From assembly GCA_964604165.1 (NCBI GenBank), contig CAZRYF010000016.1:5703-69702 (forward strand): a stretch of 64,000 nt of DNA, written 5' to 3'. Made by a program: the position numbers and the translations under genes. Positions 17,930 through 25,162 of the stretch are shown piece by piece. Position 1 is the stretch's first letter. Each line of letters opens with the position of its first letter. The notes beneath the pieces were generated by a model. It saw only the letters and a list, made by a program, of their open reading frames with translations, searched no databases and was not told where the DNA came from. Source of the stretch: JAYZDK01 sp964604165 (lineage in GTDB: Bacteria; Myxococcota_A; UBA796; CAJQPC01).

Positions 17930-18609
17930 GGGGCCACCTCCACCATCCTGGCATCACAGGACCAGCCTTGCCCACGTGCTCGCTGGCAAAGGTGGGCAGG
18001 GTCTCCGCTGAGCGTCTCCACAAGGGCCAGGGAAGACAGAGGTTCTTTGTGGCCCACGAGGGCGAAGAACCCTTGGGAGTCGGAGGCGTCAAGGGACCAG
18101 GCATGGACAGAGTGGGACTCTCCCAGGTCGCTTTGACCCGCTTCCATGAACTGGGTGGCCACAACCTCCACGGAGTCCGCCGCATGGACCAGGTACACCC
18201 ACCCGGGGTCGGAGAGATGGGCCCGGAAGAACAGGGTGTCTCCTTTGGAGTACTGCGTGCCCACCGCGTGACGAGAGATGGTCTCTCCCTGTTTCACGGC
18301 CATCTTCAACGAAAGGGAAGGAGCGGTTGCCTCCAGTCCCTTGGCCACCATGTGGTCGGTGTTCTTCGGCTCTTCCAGCCCGGGCGCCTGGATCCACATG
18401 AGCGCGGACGCCGCCAGGGCCAGTCCGACGCCGGCCCAGATTCGCCGCGGTGCCCGACGTGGGCGGATGCCCCACTCTTCATCGACTTGAGAGAGGGTGC
18501 GCTCGGCGAGTCCTGGTGGCAGGGAGGCGGTGGCCAGGGAACTCCGCACTGCGGGTGTTGGCTCGGGCTCGTCCCCCAGCAACCACTCTTTGAGTGCTGC
18601 TTCATGCAT
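17926..18609 (-). CDS. Single-pass membrane protein with DUF4384-like domain, probable sigma-factor partner
   Basis: 227 residues from ATG 18609, which lies inside the end of the sigma gene (8-bp overlap). Residues 1-55 are a charged cytoplasmic part, about 57-74 a membrane helix (IWAGVGLALAASALMWI), and the rest is periplasmic. YSKGDTLFFRAHLSDPGWVYLV matches the DUF4384 theme seen in proteins paired with bacterial caspases. No Zn-binding HxxxCxxC anti-sigma motif is present, so anti-sigma function is inferred only from position and topology. Its stop overlaps the caspase start by 4 bp. It may sense an envelope signal for the sigma factor. Confidence 0.68.
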   Translation of the reverse strand: MHEAALKEWLLGDEPEPTPAVRSSLATASLPPGLAERTLSQVDEEWGIRPRRAPRRIWAGVGLALAASALMWIQAPGLEEPKNTDHMVAKGLEATAPSLSLKMAVKQGETISRHAVGTQYSKGDTLFFRAHLSDPGWVYLVHAADSVEVVATQFMEAGQSDLGESHSVHAWSLDASDSQGFFALVGHKEPLSSLALVETLSGDPAHLCQRARGQGWSCDARMVEVAP

Positions 18610-19141
18610 CGGGGGCATCCTTCGCGAGAGCGACTCGAAGAGCCGCCCTTGCCCGGGAGATACGGGCGCGGGCGTTGTCCGGGGAGATTCCCACCATTTG
18701 GGCGACCTCCCGGTGGTCGAATCCCTGAACTGGCCCCAGGAGAAAGGCCTCTCGCAGAGGATCTGGCAAAGAGGCAATGGCGGCTTCCACGTCCAGGGTT
18801 CCGCCGGCGGGGCGGGTGGTTCTGGACTTGTGCTCCCGGTCCAACTCCACCTCTTCAATGCGGCGACCGCTCGTGCGCAGGGCGTCGTGGAAGGTGTTTG
18901 CCGCAATTCGAAACAGCCAAGGTTTGAACATCTGGCCTGTCTTGAAGGTGCTGCGGCTGCGGTAGACCTTGAGCCAGGTCTCCTGGAAGAGGTCTTCCGC
19001 CTGGACCCCACGGCGGGTGCGTCGCACCAGGAAACCGTAGACGGATCCCTGGTGTCTCTCAAAGAGGGCCTGGTAGCTGGGCCTGTCCCCGTGCTGCACC
19101 CGGAGCATCAGTTCCTCGTCTGTGAGAGTGATGCGTGACAT
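18602..19141 (-). CDS. ECF-type RNA polymerase sigma factor
   Basis: 179 residues. Region 2 is seen in YQALFERHQGSVYGFLVRRT with the following AEDLFQETWLKVYRS, and region 4 in SLPDPLREAFLLGPVQGFDH with the helix-turn-helix REVAQMVGISPDNARARISRA. The region between is short and lacks sigma1.1 and sigma3, as in group IV (ECF) factors. It starts 17 bp after lnt and overlaps the DUF4384-like gene, so it is embedded in an operon rather than preceding it. It probably directs transcription of this operon and others; no recognisable ECF promoter motif was identified. Confidence 0.87.
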   Translation of the reverse strand: MSRITLTDEELMLRVQHGDRPSYQALFERHQGSVYGFLVRRTRRGVQAEDLFQETWLKVYRSRSTFKTGQMFKPWLFRIAANTFHDALRTSGRRIEEVELDREHKSRTTRPAGGTLDVEAAIASLPDPLREAFLLGPVQGFDHREVAQMVGISPDNARARISRARAALRVALAKDAPDA

Positions 19142-19158
19142 GGACTGTCAGTGGGGCA

Positions 19159-20706
19159 CTACGCCCTTTGGCGGGTGGGTGTGACAGGAAATCGCAGTCC
19201 CGCTGCCGCCAGAACACTCAGAAGGAGGCAGAGCATCGGGAACCAATCCCCGTGCTTCCGGTAGAAGGTGTCGATGCGGCCGGGTTTGATCTCGACCACC
19301 CGGGCGACCTCCTCATAGGGGGCGGTCTCATGGGAGATGCGGCCCACAGGGTCGGCGTTGAGGCTGACGCCGGTGTAGGCCACTCTGTACATGGGAATCC
19401 CCAGCTCCACCGTGCGGTTGATGGAGAGCATGGCGTGCTGGTGAGGTGCAAACATACTGCCGAACCAACCGTCGTTGGTCACGTTGACAATCAGATCCCC
19501 CGCCGAGTGGTTCTTTCGAATGAACGGTCCCAGGATGGCCTCGTAGCAGATGGCCACCGTGAAACGGAAGCCCGGGGCCTCAAAGACGACCGGCTTGTCA
19601 CCAGCCTCGAAGTCTCCTGGGCCCTTGATCCACTCTTTGAGAATCGGAAAGGTGTCGGCCAGGGGGATGTACTCTCCGAAGGGGAGCGGCACCATCTTGT
19701 CGTATCGGTCTGCCAGCTCTCCGTCTTCATTCACCAGGTAGACGGAATTACGGTACTCGCGAAACTTGCGGCCGGTGTCTGGGTCGACCTTTCGCTCAGA
19801 GAATCCCGCGCCGAGCAGGAGCGGTGCTCCGAGATTGCGGGTGACATTCTCCAGGAAACCCCGAATCCGATAGGCGCTGTTGGGTCGGGGATCGTGCAGG
19901 ATGGCCCCTTCCGGCCAAACGACAAGGTCTACATCCTCCCGGATCAGGCGATCACTCAAGATCTTCCAGGAGCGAAGCGTCTCCACGGCGGATTGCGCCA
20001 TGCGCACCTGCATGGTGACCTCGTGTTGGATCTGAGTGACGCGGACCGTGGGCCAGGTCTCGGTGATTGCATCGATGCGCTCTACGCGGGCGGCTCCCCA
20101 GGCCGCATTGGCAAGAGCCAGTCCCGTAGCCCCTGCCAGGAGTCCCCGCGGCGCCCCCGCCCCTTCACGCGCCCGGTAGATCCACTCTGCAATGGCGCAA
20201 TTGAGGAAGAGGATCAGCCAGGAGACGCCGGCTGTTCCGGTCACGCTCGCAAGCTGAATGACCGGGAGTACCTTGTACTGGAAGGAGCCCACAAAGAACG
20301 GAAACAGCGACCAGATAAAGAACTCCAGCACCACGAACCAGCAGGGAATCAGCAACGTCCAGGCCGCGCCATAGCGGCGGCGGATCTGCGGCACCCAAGC
20401 AAAAGCCAGGGCCCATGGAATCGCGAAGAAGAGTGCGTACAAATGCACCGCTACGATGCACAGGATGGGGGGCACATTGGAGTAGATGACGAGGGTTTCT
20501 GCCAGCCAGAAAAAGCAGGTGCAGAGGCCTGCGTAGCCGGTGAGATAGGCCAGGACGGTGTTTCCGGCGGTGTCGTCCTCCCGCAGTGACCAAAGCAGGG
20601 GCACGTAGAGCACCCAGGTCAGGTGAGCCCAATTCAGCGGTGGCGAGACGATTGCCAACCCCAGGCCTGAAAGGATGGCTGCAGCAAATCGGCCCGGCGT
20701 AATCAT
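19159..20706 (-). CDS. lnt: Apolipoprotein N-acyltransferase
   Basis: 515 residues from ATG 20706. The first 205 residues are membrane helices (for example VLAYLTGYAGLCTCFFWLA). A nitrilase-fold domain follows with the catalytic triad Glu266 (VVWPEGAIL), Lys337 (YDKMVPLPFGEYIP) and Cys387 (AICYEAIL). The enzyme adds the third acyl chain to lipoproteins at the outer face of the inner membrane. The frame is open to 20991, but that part is antisense to a repeat-bearing gene and is rejected. Its stop is 17 bp before the ECF sigma start, so lnt may lead the sigma-caspase-lipoprotein operon. Many lipoprotein genes in the window are potential substrates. Confidence 0.92.
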   Translation of the reverse strand: MITPGRFAAAILSGLGLAIVSPPLNWAHLTWVLYVPLLWSLREDDTAGNTVLAYLTGYAGLCTCFFWLAETLVIYSNVPPILCIVAVHLYALFFAIPWALAFAWVPQIRRRYGAAWTLLIPCWFVVLEFFIWSLFPFFVGSFQYKVLPVIQLASVTGTAGVSWLILFLNCAIAEWIYRAREGAGAPRGLLAGATGLALANAAWGAARVERIDAITETWPTVRVTQIQHEVTMQVRMAQSAVETLRSWKILSDRLIREDVDLVVWPEGAILHDPRPNSAYRIRGFLENVTRNLGAPLLLGAGFSERKVDPDTGRKFREYRNSVYLVNEDGELADRYDKMVPLPFGEYIPLADTFPILKEWIKGPGDFEAGDKPVVFEAPGFRFTVAICYEAILGPFIRKNHSAGDLIVNVTNDGWFGSMFAPHQHAMLSINRTVELGIPMYRVAYTGVSLNADPVGRISHETAPYEEVARVVEIKPGRIDTFYRKHGDWFPMLCLLLSVLAAAGLRFPVTPTRQRA

Positions 20707-20793
20707 CGAGGGGCGATAGCCTGCTGGCGCGAGGCTGTCAGCCCCCTTGGCGCCGGGAGGAGCCGGGAGTACTATGGGGCCCTTGGAGTGTGG

Positions 20794-21984
20794 ATGATGC
20801 TTGTTCTGTGGATGTTGGGTGGATGGGTGTGGGCGGAACCGGTCGACGGGGCCCTGGAGAGTGTTCCCGCGGTGGAAGAGGCGCCGGCCGTGGAAGAGGC
20901 GCCGGCCGTGGAAGAGGCGCCGGCCGTGGAAGAGGCGCCGGCCGTGGAAGAGGCGCCGGCGTTTGGGGGGATCACGGAGGAAGAACTGCACGCCCTGGAG
21001 GCTGCATCCTTTTACAAGATTGGGTTGGAGTTGGTGGCGCGCGGGTCCTTTGCCGAGGCGCTGGCGATTTTTCGGCAGGTGGAGGACCGCTATCCTGTGA
21101 CAGCTGCCTCAGCGGGGGCCGCCGGTCAGATCGCGGCCTTGGAGGCCCTTGCCCAGGCTGGAAACCTTGAGACCCCTCGAGGCGGGCTGGATGGCGTGAC
21201 GGAGCTCGCCATCAACCAGGCCATCGCCATGCCCCTGATCATGGGTCTGCTCCTGCCGGGGGCTACATTTCAACCCGGGGAGCCCCTGGTTCCTGTGGCC
21301 ATGGGCATGGCTGGGATGGGGGTTGGAATCGGCGGGGCCATGGTCCTGGACCAGATCCGGGGTGTGGACACAGCGTTCGCCATGTCCCTGTTCACGGGAG
21401 AGTGGCTGGGGGCCCTGAACGGGCTCGCGGTCTCCGCAAAGTGGCCCCCTCGCGGCTACAGGGGGCTCTGGGCAGAGACCTTGACGGGCACCTTGTTGGG
21501 TGCTGGAGCTGCAGTGGCGGCGAATCAGTACTTGGATGTGACTGCAGGGCAGGTGGCTTCCATGAACACCGGCGCTTTGTGGGGGGGGTATGCTGGCCTT
21601 ATGTCCCAGGAGTTTGACACCCCGGCAGACGGCCTCGTGAGAACCACTGCCTTCGTGAACAGCGGTGCCTTGATTGGGGCGGCATTGGGCACCCGGTTTG
21701 ACCCTGATCGGAGGCGTGTGAACATGATCACGCTCTCAGGGGTTGCCGGTACGGCCATGGCGGGGGGGACGGCGATTCTGCTGAACTTCTATGGCAGCTT
21801 GTACGACGATGAGCCTACGGTGGCGCTGATCATGGGCGGTTCAGCCGCGGGCCTGGGCCTTGGAGCATTCTTGACCCGGAACGCTGACCCGCACCGCGGT
21901 GCCGTGGCTGCATCGTCCTTGCAGTTGGCTCCCTTCGCGGGTCAGAACGGGGAGCTGGGCCTTGGAGCACAGGGGACCTGGTAG
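20794..21984 (+). CDS. Exported protein with VEEAPA repeats and Gly/Ala-rich hydrophobic region
   Basis: 396 residues. Leader MMLVLWMLGGWVWAEP is followed by about five copies of a hexapeptide (PAVEEA) from an 18-bp DNA repeat, then a helical segment FYKIGLELVARGSFAEALAI that looks like one TPR-like pair. Residues 120-380 are glycine-rich with hydrophobic stretches (MGMAGMGVGIGGAMVL, GALWGGYAGLMS) and could be a membrane or barrel domain. GGAG at 20785-20788 favours ATG 20794 or 20797 over the GTG at 20788. It diverges from lnt. I recognise no named family. Confidence 0.7.
   Translation: MMLVLWMLGGWVWAEPVDGALESVPAVEEAPAVEEAPAVEEAPAVEEAPAVEEAPAFGGITEEELHALEAASFYKIGLELVARGSFAEALAIFRQVEDRYPVTAASAGAAGQIAALEALAQAGNLETPRGGLDGVTELAINQAIAMPLIMGLLLPGATFQPGEPLVPVAMGMAGMGVGIGGAMVLDQIRGVDTAFAMSLFTGEWLGALNGLAVSAKWPPRGYRGLWAETLTGTLLGAGAAVAANQYLDVTAGQVASMNTGALWGGYAGLMSQEFDTPADGLVRTTAFVNSGALIGAALGTRFDPDRRRVNMITLSGVAGTAMAGGTAILLNFYGSLYDDEPTVALIMGGSAAGLGLGAFLTRNADPHRGAVAASSLQLAPFAGQNGELGLGAQGTW
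20866..20961. repeat. 18-bp tandem repeat inside CDS (VEEAPA)
   Basis: Four perfect copies of GCGCCGGCCGTGGAAGAG at 20881-20952, with a degenerate copy before (20866-20880) and half a copy after (20953-20961). The 18-bp unit keeps frame, so copy-number change alters linker length only. On the opposite strand it creates an artificial repetitive frame. Confidence 0.95.
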
Positions 21985-21988
21985 ATTC

Positions 21989-22579
21989 TTAGAAAGACCA
22001 GGTCACCTCTCGGTTCTCAAGCTTGAGCAGCACCGTGCCCGTTCCGGTGCCGGTTTCGGACCACCAGCTATCCAACAAGGTGACAAGCATGTAGGACAGG
22101 TCCTCGGTCACCGGGTCGTTGCAGGTGTCTCCCTGGTCGTTGTGCACAATGAAAAGCTCCACTTCTGGAGGCGAGTCACTGGAGAACTCCCGGTTCCAGC
22201 ACACGTCAATGTAGTGCTCGGTACAGCCACCTGTGTACCCGACGCTCAACTCAAGCAGGTTGCGGTCCGTCACGTTCATGGAGCTTAGCGTGAGGGCTGC
22301 GCTGTCCATCTCGGCAGGGCAGTCCACAACGGGGGGATTGTCGAGCCGGCCGATGCCCGTGTCCATACTGGTGTCTACGTCCGCATCGCTGTCAGAGTCG
22401 CTGTCGGCGTCGGTGTCAGAGTCACTGTCAGAGTCGCTGTCGGCGTCGCTGTCGGCGTCAGCGTCTCCGCCTTTGCCTCCGCTGGCTGGTACGCAGGTTC
22501 CCTCGTTGGTCATGAGGTACCCCTCCATGCAGGCCGTGGGCTTGCAGGCGCTGAGGAGTAGGAGGGAGAGCAGGGTCAC
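21989..22579 (-). CDS. Lipoprotein with Asp/Ser repeat linker
   Basis: About 196 residues if started at GTG 22579 (MTLLSLLLLSAC, lipobox Cys at 12). TTG 22588 and TTG 22633 are alternatives, but the last lies at the edge of the groEL terminator. After CKPTACMEGYLMTNEGTCVP comes an Asp/Ser/Ala linker of about 30 residues, then a small domain with Cys residues (GYTGGCTEHYIDVCWN, HNDQGDTCNDP). The acidic linker probably spaces the domain from the membrane and may bind Ca2+. Function not recognised. It is convergent with the VEEAPA protein gene 4 bp away. Confidence 0.7.
   Translation of the reverse strand: MTLLSLLLLSACKPTACMEGYLMTNEGTCVPASGGKGGDADADSDADSDSDSDSDTDADSDSDSDADVDTSMDTGIGRLDNPPVVDCPAEMDSAALTLSSMNVTDRNLLELSVGYTGGCTEHYIDVCWNREFSSDSPPEVELFIVHNDQGDTCNDPVTEDLSYMLVTLLDSWWSETGTGTGTVLLKLENREVTWSF
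22373..22465. repeat. Imperfect Asp-Ser/Ala/Thr coding repeat
   Basis: A run of alternating GTC and second codons (CGC, GCT, AGA, GGC as read on +) that encodes Asp alternating with Ser, Ala, Thr or Val in the lipoprotein on the minus strand. Period 6 bp with many substitutions, so older or less slippage-prone than the perfect hexamers at 38221 and 53527. Confidence 0.85.
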
Positions 22580-22634
22580 AACTGGCAATGTAGTCTTCGA
22601 ACCCGGTGCAATGCCAGGGTGGCCCCGAAGCAAG

Positions 22635-22660
22635 AACCCCCAGCCCGAAGGCTGGGGGTT
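22635..22660 (-). terminator. Hairpin terminator after groEL
   Basis: Perfect 11-bp inverted repeat AACCCCCAGCC/GGCTGGGGGTT with a 4-base loop. Read as minus-strand RNA, the loop is UUCG closed by C-G, an unusually stable tetraloop. It lies 24 bp past the groEL stop. The T-tract is poor (CTTGCTT). Confidence 0.75.
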
Positions 22661-22683
22661 CGAAAAGACGCTGGTTTGGGGGA

Positions 22684-24351
22684 CTAAAAGCCCATTCCGC
22701 CCATTCCACCCATTCCGCCCATTCCACCCATTCCGCCCATGCCACCCATGTCCGGTGCCGGCGCGGCTACCTTCTTTTGGGGCTTCTCGGCGATCATGGC
22801 TTCGGTGGTCAGGAGCAAGCCGGCCACGCTGGCTGCGTTCTGCAGTGCGGCGCGGGCAACCTTCGTGGGGTCGATGACGCCCATTTCCAACATGTCTCCG
22901 TACTCGCTGGTGCGGGCGTTGAAGCCGTAGCTGGCGTCCTGCTTGAGAACCTCGTTCACCACGACCTCGCCGTTCACGCCTGCGTTGGCGGCGATCTCCT
23001 TGATGGGCGCTTGGATCGCGGCCCGGATGATGTCCACGCCAAAGGCCTGGTCACCGGTCAGGTTCAGGTTGTCCAGGGCGGACAAAGCACGGATAAAGGC
23101 GATGCCGCCGCCGGGAACGATGCCTTCTTCCACCGCAGCGCGGGTGGCGTTCAGGGCGTCCTCAACGCGGGCCTTCTTTTCCTTCATCTCTACCTCGGTG
23201 GCGGCACCGACGTTGATCACGGCGACTCCGCCGATGAGCTTGGCCAGGCGCTCCTGGAGCTTCTCCCGGTCGTAGTCTGAGCTGGTGGTCTCAATCTGGG
23301 CGCGAATCTGCTTGACGCGGCCCTTGACCCCGTCCCGGCCGCCGGCACCATCCACGAGGGTGGTGTGGTCTTTGGTGACCACCATGCGCTTGGCCTGGCC
23401 GAGATCGTCCAGGGTGATCTGGTCCAGCTTGATGCCCAGGTCTTCCATAATGGCCCGGCCACCAGTCAGGATGGCGATGTCTTCCAGCATGGCCTTGCGG
23501 CGATCTCCAAAGCCCGGGGCCTTCATGGCGCAGATGTTCAAGGTGCCGCGCAGCTTGTTCACCACCAGGGTAGCCAGGGCCTCTCCATCCACGTCCTCGG
23601 CCAGAATGGCCAGGGGCTTGCCGGTCTCAGCGATCTTCTCGAGCACGGGGAGCAGGTCCTTCATGTTCGAGATCTTCTTCTCGTGCACCAGGATGTAGGC
23701 ATCCTCCAGCACGCACTCCATCCGCTCGGAGTCGGTGACAAAGTACGGGGAGAGGTAGCCTCGGTCGAACTGCATACCCTCGACGATCTCCAGGTCGGTC
23801 TCCAGGCCCTTGGCCTCCTCGACGGTGATCACACCTTCCTTGCCGATCTTCTCCATGGCTTCGGAGAGGATGGACCCAATCTCGGCGTCGCCGTTGGCGG
23901 AGATGGCTCCCACCTGGGCGATGGCGCTGGTGTCATCGGCGGGCTTGGACATCTCGGCCAGGGCTTCCACCACGGTGGCCACTGCGGTGTCGATGCCGCG
24001 CTTGAGGTCCATGGGGTTGGTCCCTGCGGCCACCAGCTTGGAGCCGGTCTGGTAGATGGCCTGGGCCAGTACCGTGGCAGTGGTGGTGCCGTCGCCGGCC
24101 ACGTCAGAGGTCTTGGAAGCAACCTCCTTGACCATCTGGGCGCCCATGTTCTGGAAGCGGTTCTTGATTTCAATCTCCTTGGCGACCGTCACTCCATCCT
24201 TGGTGGAGATGGGAGCACCGAAGCTCTTCTCGATGACCACGTTCCGGCCGCGCGGGCCGAGGGTCACCTTGACGGTGTTTGCAAGGTGATTGACACCGAC
24301 GAGGACGTCCCCGCGGGCGGTTTCGCTGAAATGAATGTCTTTGGCAGCCAT
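22684..24351 (-). CDS. groEL: 60-kDa chaperonin GroEL
   Basis: 555 residues. The start MAAKDIHFSETARGDVLVGV, the ATP site blocks TLGPRGRNVVIEKSFG and GDGTTTATVLAQ, and the Gly-Gly-Met tail (repeated GGM, ending GMGF) are all standard. It forms the double-ring folding chamber in the cytoplasm with GroES. It lies 58 bp after groES on the same strand and ends in a strong hairpin. Length is about 10 residues above the E. coli protein, explained by the longer GGM tail. No unusual residue was noticed in the ATPase. Confidence 0.98.
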   Translation of the reverse strand: MAAKDIHFSETARGDVLVGVNHLANTVKVTLGPRGRNVVIEKSFGAPISTKDGVTVAKEIEIKNRFQNMGAQMVKEVASKTSDVAGDGTTTATVLAQAIYQTGSKLVAAGTNPMDLKRGIDTAVATVVEALAEMSKPADDTSAIAQVGAISANGDAEIGSILSEAMEKIGKEGVITVEEAKGLETDLEIVEGMQFDRGYLSPYFVTDSERMECVLEDAYILVHEKKISNMKDLLPVLEKIAETGKPLAILAEDVDGEALATLVVNKLRGTLNICAMKAPGFGDRRKAMLEDIAILTGGRAIMEDLGIKLDQITLDDLGQAKRMVVTKDHTTLVDGAGGRDGVKGRVKQIRAQIETTSSDYDREKLQERLAKLIGGVAVINVGAATEVEMKEKKARVEDALNATRAAVEEGIVPGGGIAFIRALSALDNLNLTGDQAFGVDIIRAAIQAPIKEIAANAGVNGEVVVNEVLKQDASYGFNARTSEYGDMLEMGVIDPTKVARAALQNAASVAGLLLTTEAMIAEKPQKKVAAPAPDMGGMGGMGGMGGMGGMGGMGF

Positions 24352-24409
24352 TGGATTCTCCGAATGAAAAAAGGAAGGGGTTGAGGTTTGGGTCGTTCTT
24401 TTCGCGCTC

Positions 24410-24700
24410 TTAGCGCTCGAGCACGGCCAGGATTTCGGTTTCGCGAAGGATCATGTGGGTCTCGCCCTCCAGCTTGATCTCGTCGCCGGAGTACTTGCCG
24501 AAGAGCACGCGGTCCCCAGCGTTGACCTGGGGCGAGCGGCTGGAGCCGTCCTCCAGACGCTGTCCAGGTCCCACAGCCACCACGAGCGCCTCCATTGGCT
24601 TCTCCTTGGCGGTTTCGGGAATGTAGAGGCCTCCGGCCGACTTTTCCTCGGACTCCACACGCTTCACAAGCACACGGTCGTATAGGGGACGAAAGGACAT
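24410..24700 (-). CDS. groES: Co-chaperonin GroES
   Basis: 96 residues from ATG 24700 (AAGAGG lies upstream; the longer frame to 24760 is not GroES-like). MSFRPLYDRVLVKRV, the mobile-loop region EEKSAGGLYIPETAKEKP and the roof-loop and strand block AGDRVLFGKYSGDEIKLEGE identify it. It caps GroEL. It is the first gene of groES-groEL and diverges from dnaK across a 462-bp region that also holds a terminator-like hairpin. Confidence 0.97.
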   Translation of the reverse strand: MSFRPLYDRVLVKRVESEEKSAGGLYIPETAKEKPMEALVVAVGPGQRLEDGSSRSPQVNAGDRVLFGKYSGDEIKLEGETHMILRETEILAVLER

Positions 24701-24817
24701 GATGTAGTACCTCTTGCGATTTGGGAGGCAGGAGGTAGGCACGGCGCGGGCATTCGTCAACCCCTACCGCCACCTTTTTTTGGTTGGGGAGCACAATAGT
24801 TTTGGGCCCGGGCCGCC

Positions 24818-24854
24818 AAAAACAAACGCGGGGAGACCGGCTGGCCTCCCCGCG
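24818..24854 (-). terminator. Intrinsic terminator-like hairpin upstream of groES
   Basis: Stem CGCGGGGAG/CTCCCCGCG (9 bp, 24827-24835 with 24846-24854) plus an inner CC/GG pair; on the minus strand it is followed at once by TTTGTTTTT. This is a full rho-independent terminator pattern about 120-150 bases before groES, where no upstream gene on that strand exists. It could be a leader attenuator of groESL or the end of a small RNA. Confidence 0.7.
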
Positions 24855-25079
24855 AGGTGTTTGGAAAAGGGACGATGCGGCGAATTCCGCCTCGTCTTTC
24901 CCTTGGCTTCAGTGGACAGGTCAGGGCAGGGAAGAATGTGTCCACCAAAGACGGATGGAAAAGAAGCAGGAAGCGTGCCGAAATTGCAACCCGCTGGAAT
25001 TCGGTGGTTTCAGGAGGACGGAATCCCCGAATGCCCTGTGGATCACGACACGATTGTCACGGTGAATCGCTGTAGGGAG

Positions 25080-25116
25080 TTGACGCTTGTTTTCTCGGGA
25101 TTAGCTTCCGGTCAAG
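25080..25116. promoter_or_regulatory. Candidate overlapping divergent promoter boxes
   Basis: TTGACG at 25080-25085 faces dnaK with a weak -10 (TAGCTT, 16-bp spacer). On the minus strand CTTGAC (reverse of GTCAAG at 25111-25116) faces groES, followed after 11 bp by CCCGAG, loosely like a heat-shock sigma32 pair (CTTGAA / CCCCAT). Both are weak matches read by eye. Confidence 0.3.
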
Positions 25117-25162
25117 ACACGACCGGCACGGGATTCGGTCGGGCAACTTTGAAGAGGTACAC

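Larger units (their letters stand above)
24701..25162. other. groES-dnaK divergent regulatory region, no gene
   Basis: 462 bp between two heat-shock operons. I find no CIRCE element (TTAGCACTC-N9-GAGTGCTAA). It holds candidate divergent -35 boxes (25080-25116) and a minus-strand hairpin with T-tract (24818-24854). Short frames here have no recognisable product. No tRNA seen. Confidence 0.7.

Noticed and set aside
20707..20991. N-terminal extension of lnt with RRLFHG repeats
   Set aside because: Antisense of the 18-bp coding repeat; Lnt normally begins at the first membrane helix (ATG 20706).
24701..25162. CIRCE/HrcA operator for groESL and dnaK
   Set aside because: The nine-base inverted repeat TTAGCACTC/GAGTGCTAA is not found on either strand.
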